A DNA stretch of 6,829 nt from Actinomycetota bacterium. GTDB lineage: Bacteria; Actinomycetota; Actinomycetes; Nanopelagicales; Nanopelagicaceae. The stretch lies in NCBI GenBank assembly GCA_947496345.1, contig CANMCL010000046.1:1-6829 (forward strand), read 5' to 3'. The position numbers were made by a program, and so were the translations under genes. The notes under the pieces are model-generated. The model had not been told where the DNA came from. It saw nothing but the letters and a program-made list of their open reading frames with translations, and searched no databases. Below, piece after piece: positions 5,765 to 6,829 of this stretch (positions are counted from its first letter, which is position 1; every line of letters starts with the position of its first letter).

Positions 5765-6664
5765 CATCTCGGTATCGCGCACTTTAGATTTATCGTGCGT
5801 GCATTTTGTGTTCGCTGGCAGATCATTGCAAGAATCGCAGAGCAAAATTAGCTCGTGACAGGTTTTGGTCCGGCAATTGCGGAAGATCTTGCTAGGCGAT
5901 TGGCAGATTTCGCACTCGCCAATGACCTTGGTTTTAGTTGAGAAATCGATCGCCATACGAGAATCAAAGGTATAGAGCGAACCTTCCCAAAGACCGTCAT
6001 CACCAAATTTTTCTCCGTACTTAACGATGCCGCCATCCATTTGATAAACCTCTTTAAAGCCACGGTTCTTCATCACGACCGACAAGATTTCACAACGAAT
6101 TCCACCAGTGCAATATGTGACAACTGGCTTCTCTTTCAAGTGATCGTATTTGCCACTTTCAATCTCGCGCACGAAATCACGTGAAGTATCTACATCAGGG
6201 ACAATCGCATTTTTAAACTTGCCGATCTTGGCTTCGCTTTGATTACGGCCATCGAAGAAGACAACCTCGTCACCACGCGCTTCAACTAATTCGTGAACTT
6301 GCTCTGGGCGCAGATGTGTTCCGCCGCCGATAACACCTGTTTCATTTACTTTGATTTCATCTGGATTATCAAATGCCACAAGCTCGTTCTTGACTGCAAC
6401 GTAAAGTCTTGGGAATTCATCTCCAGTGCCTTGCGACCACTTAAAAGCAATCTTCTTAAAGCCTGGGTACTTCTTGGTGTTCTTCACATATTTGCGAAGG
6501 TCATCTATATCGCCACCGACGGTGCCATTGATTCCAGTTGGGGAAATTAAAATGCGTCCCTTTAGATTTAGAGTTTCGCAGAGATTTTTCTGCCAGAGTT
6601 GAACCGCGACAGGATCATTTATGGGTGTGAAGCCATAATAGAGAAGTACCTTCTGCGGATTCAT
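5756..6664 (-). CDS. trhO: tRNA uridine(34) hydroxylase, rhodanese family
   Basis: The 302-residue protein belongs to the TrhO/YceA family, which with oxygen makes 5-hydroxyuridine at the wobble position of tRNA. The N-terminal domain (about 1-100) has the family mark ISPTGINGTVGG at 40-51. The rhodanese domain (about 115-230) has FFDGRN at 136-141, where DVRN is more usual, and the active loop CTGGIRCE at 185-192 with catalytic C185, then QMDGGIVKYGEKF at 208-220. The C-terminal tail holds a cysteine cluster (C251, C254, C264, C269, C276, C279, C288), including CEIC and CDSC pairs, probably a metal-binding element; related family members also carry a cysteine-rich tail. The ATG at 6664 is 6 bases after a TAGAAT box with no Shine-Dalgarno, so the mRNA is predicted leaderless. 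It is somewhat shorter than E. coli TrhO (about 350). Family assignment is confident; enzyme activity is inferred from the conserved cysteine loop. Confidence 0.95.
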   Translation of the reverse strand: MNPQKVLLYYGFTPINDPVAVQLWQKNLCETLNLKGRILISPTGINGTVGGDIDDLRKYVKNTKKYPGFKKIAFKWSQGTGDEFPRLYVAVKNELVAFDNPDEIKVNETGVIGGGTHLRPEQVHELVEARGDEVVFFDGRNQSEAKIGKFKNAIVPDVDTSRDFVREIESGKYDHLKEKPVVTYCTGGIRCEILSVVMKNRGFKEVYQMDGGIVKYGEKFGDDGLWEGSLYTFDSRMAIDFSTKTKVIGECEICQSPSKIFRNCRTKTCHELILLCDSCNDLPANTKCTHDKSKVRDTEMVG

Positions 6665-6670
6665 AAGCGC

Positions 6671-6676
6671 ATTCTA
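6671..6676 (-). promoter_or_regulatory. Predicted -10 box for trhO (TAGAAT), leaderless arrangement
   Basis: On the minus strand TAGAAT ends exactly 6 bases before the trhO ATG, the same hexamer and spacing as before argF. It lies in the 22-base gap after the stop of the upstream gene. No purine-rich ribosome binding site is present, and the expected transcription start is the start codon itself. No clear -35 element was seen. Confidence 0.6.
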
Positions 6677-6686
6677 ACGCGGAAAT

Positions 6687-6829
6687 TTAACTCTCTTGTA
6701 GGTCAGTTGGAGCGTTATGAACGTCCAGAACATCGCCGCCCAATTTGCCGGTGCGGTTCAGCGGACGCTTGGCATCTTCCTTATAAATCGCAGGGATTGA
6801 ACCGAGTTTACCTTTCTGGAAATCTTCAA
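6687..6829 (-). CDS. C-terminal fragment of an unidentified protein, 5' part outside window
   Basis: A minus-strand frame enters from the right edge and ends at a TAA at 6687-6689, giving 46 residues. The fragment reads as sensible polar protein sequence (for example KLGSIPAIYKEDAKRPLNRT at 7-26) and ends ...HNAPTDLQES. Same strand as trhO, 22 bases upstream of it, with a predicted trhO promoter in between. I do not recognise the family from this tail. Codon choice resembles the neighbours, and the frame stays open to the edge while the other two minus-strand frames contain stops. It is probably real but cannot be named. Confidence 0.6.
   Translation of the reverse strand, partial: EDFQKGKLGSIPAIYKEDAKRPLNRTGKLGGDVLDVHNAPTDLQES

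Overview
The window looks like a piece of a chromosome from a low-to-moderate GC member of the Actinomycetota. The 89-residue DUF3039 protein belongs to a family known mainly from actinobacteria. The compact layout, modest GC and split pntAA-pntAB-pntB transhydrogenase operon would fit the streamlined freshwater actinobacteria (acI / Nanopelagicales). That placement is inference from gene content and base composition and was not confirmed by a search. No mobile element, CRISPR array, tRNA, rRNA or phage gene was seen.

Layout from left to right. Positions 1-1681 (minus strand) hold most of a secreted family-18 glycoside hydrolase whose 3' end runs off the left edge. It overlaps by 35 bases the end of a small DUF3039 gene (1647-1916, minus) that precedes it in the same transcription unit. 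A 36-base divergent gap separates DUF3039 from a plus-strand unit made of an ornithine carbamoyltransferase gene (argF, 1953-2891) and the three genes of a proton-translocating NAD(P) transhydrogenase (pntAA, pntAB, pntB, 2913-5748). The pnt genes are joined by TAATG and ATGA stop/start overlaps. Seven bases beyond the pntB stop lies the convergent stop of trhO (5756-6664, minus), a rhodanese-type tRNA uridine hydroxylase. At the right edge is the C-terminal end of an unidentified minus-strand gene (6687-6829).

How the genes work together: PntAA/PntAB/PntB form one membrane enzyme that couples proton entry to NADPH formation. ArgF belongs to arginine synthesis and TrhO to wobble-uridine modification of tRNA. 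The GH18 protein is exported and probably acts on a cell-wall or external glycan. The genes are otherwise metabolically unrelated housekeeping functions packed tightly together.

The most interesting signals are regulatory. Genes that begin transcription units (argF, trhO, DUF3039, possibly pntAA) have a TANNNT -10-like hexamer 6-7 bases before the start codon and little or no Shine-Dalgarno sequence, which predicts leaderless mRNAs. The internal genes pntAB and pntB have strong Shine-Dalgarno sequences. Two further structures stand out: a hairpin spanning both convergent stop codons of pntB and trhO, and a strong terminator-like hairpin inside the GH18 coding region. The coding content is otherwise ordinary, and no clearly new multi-gene system was found.
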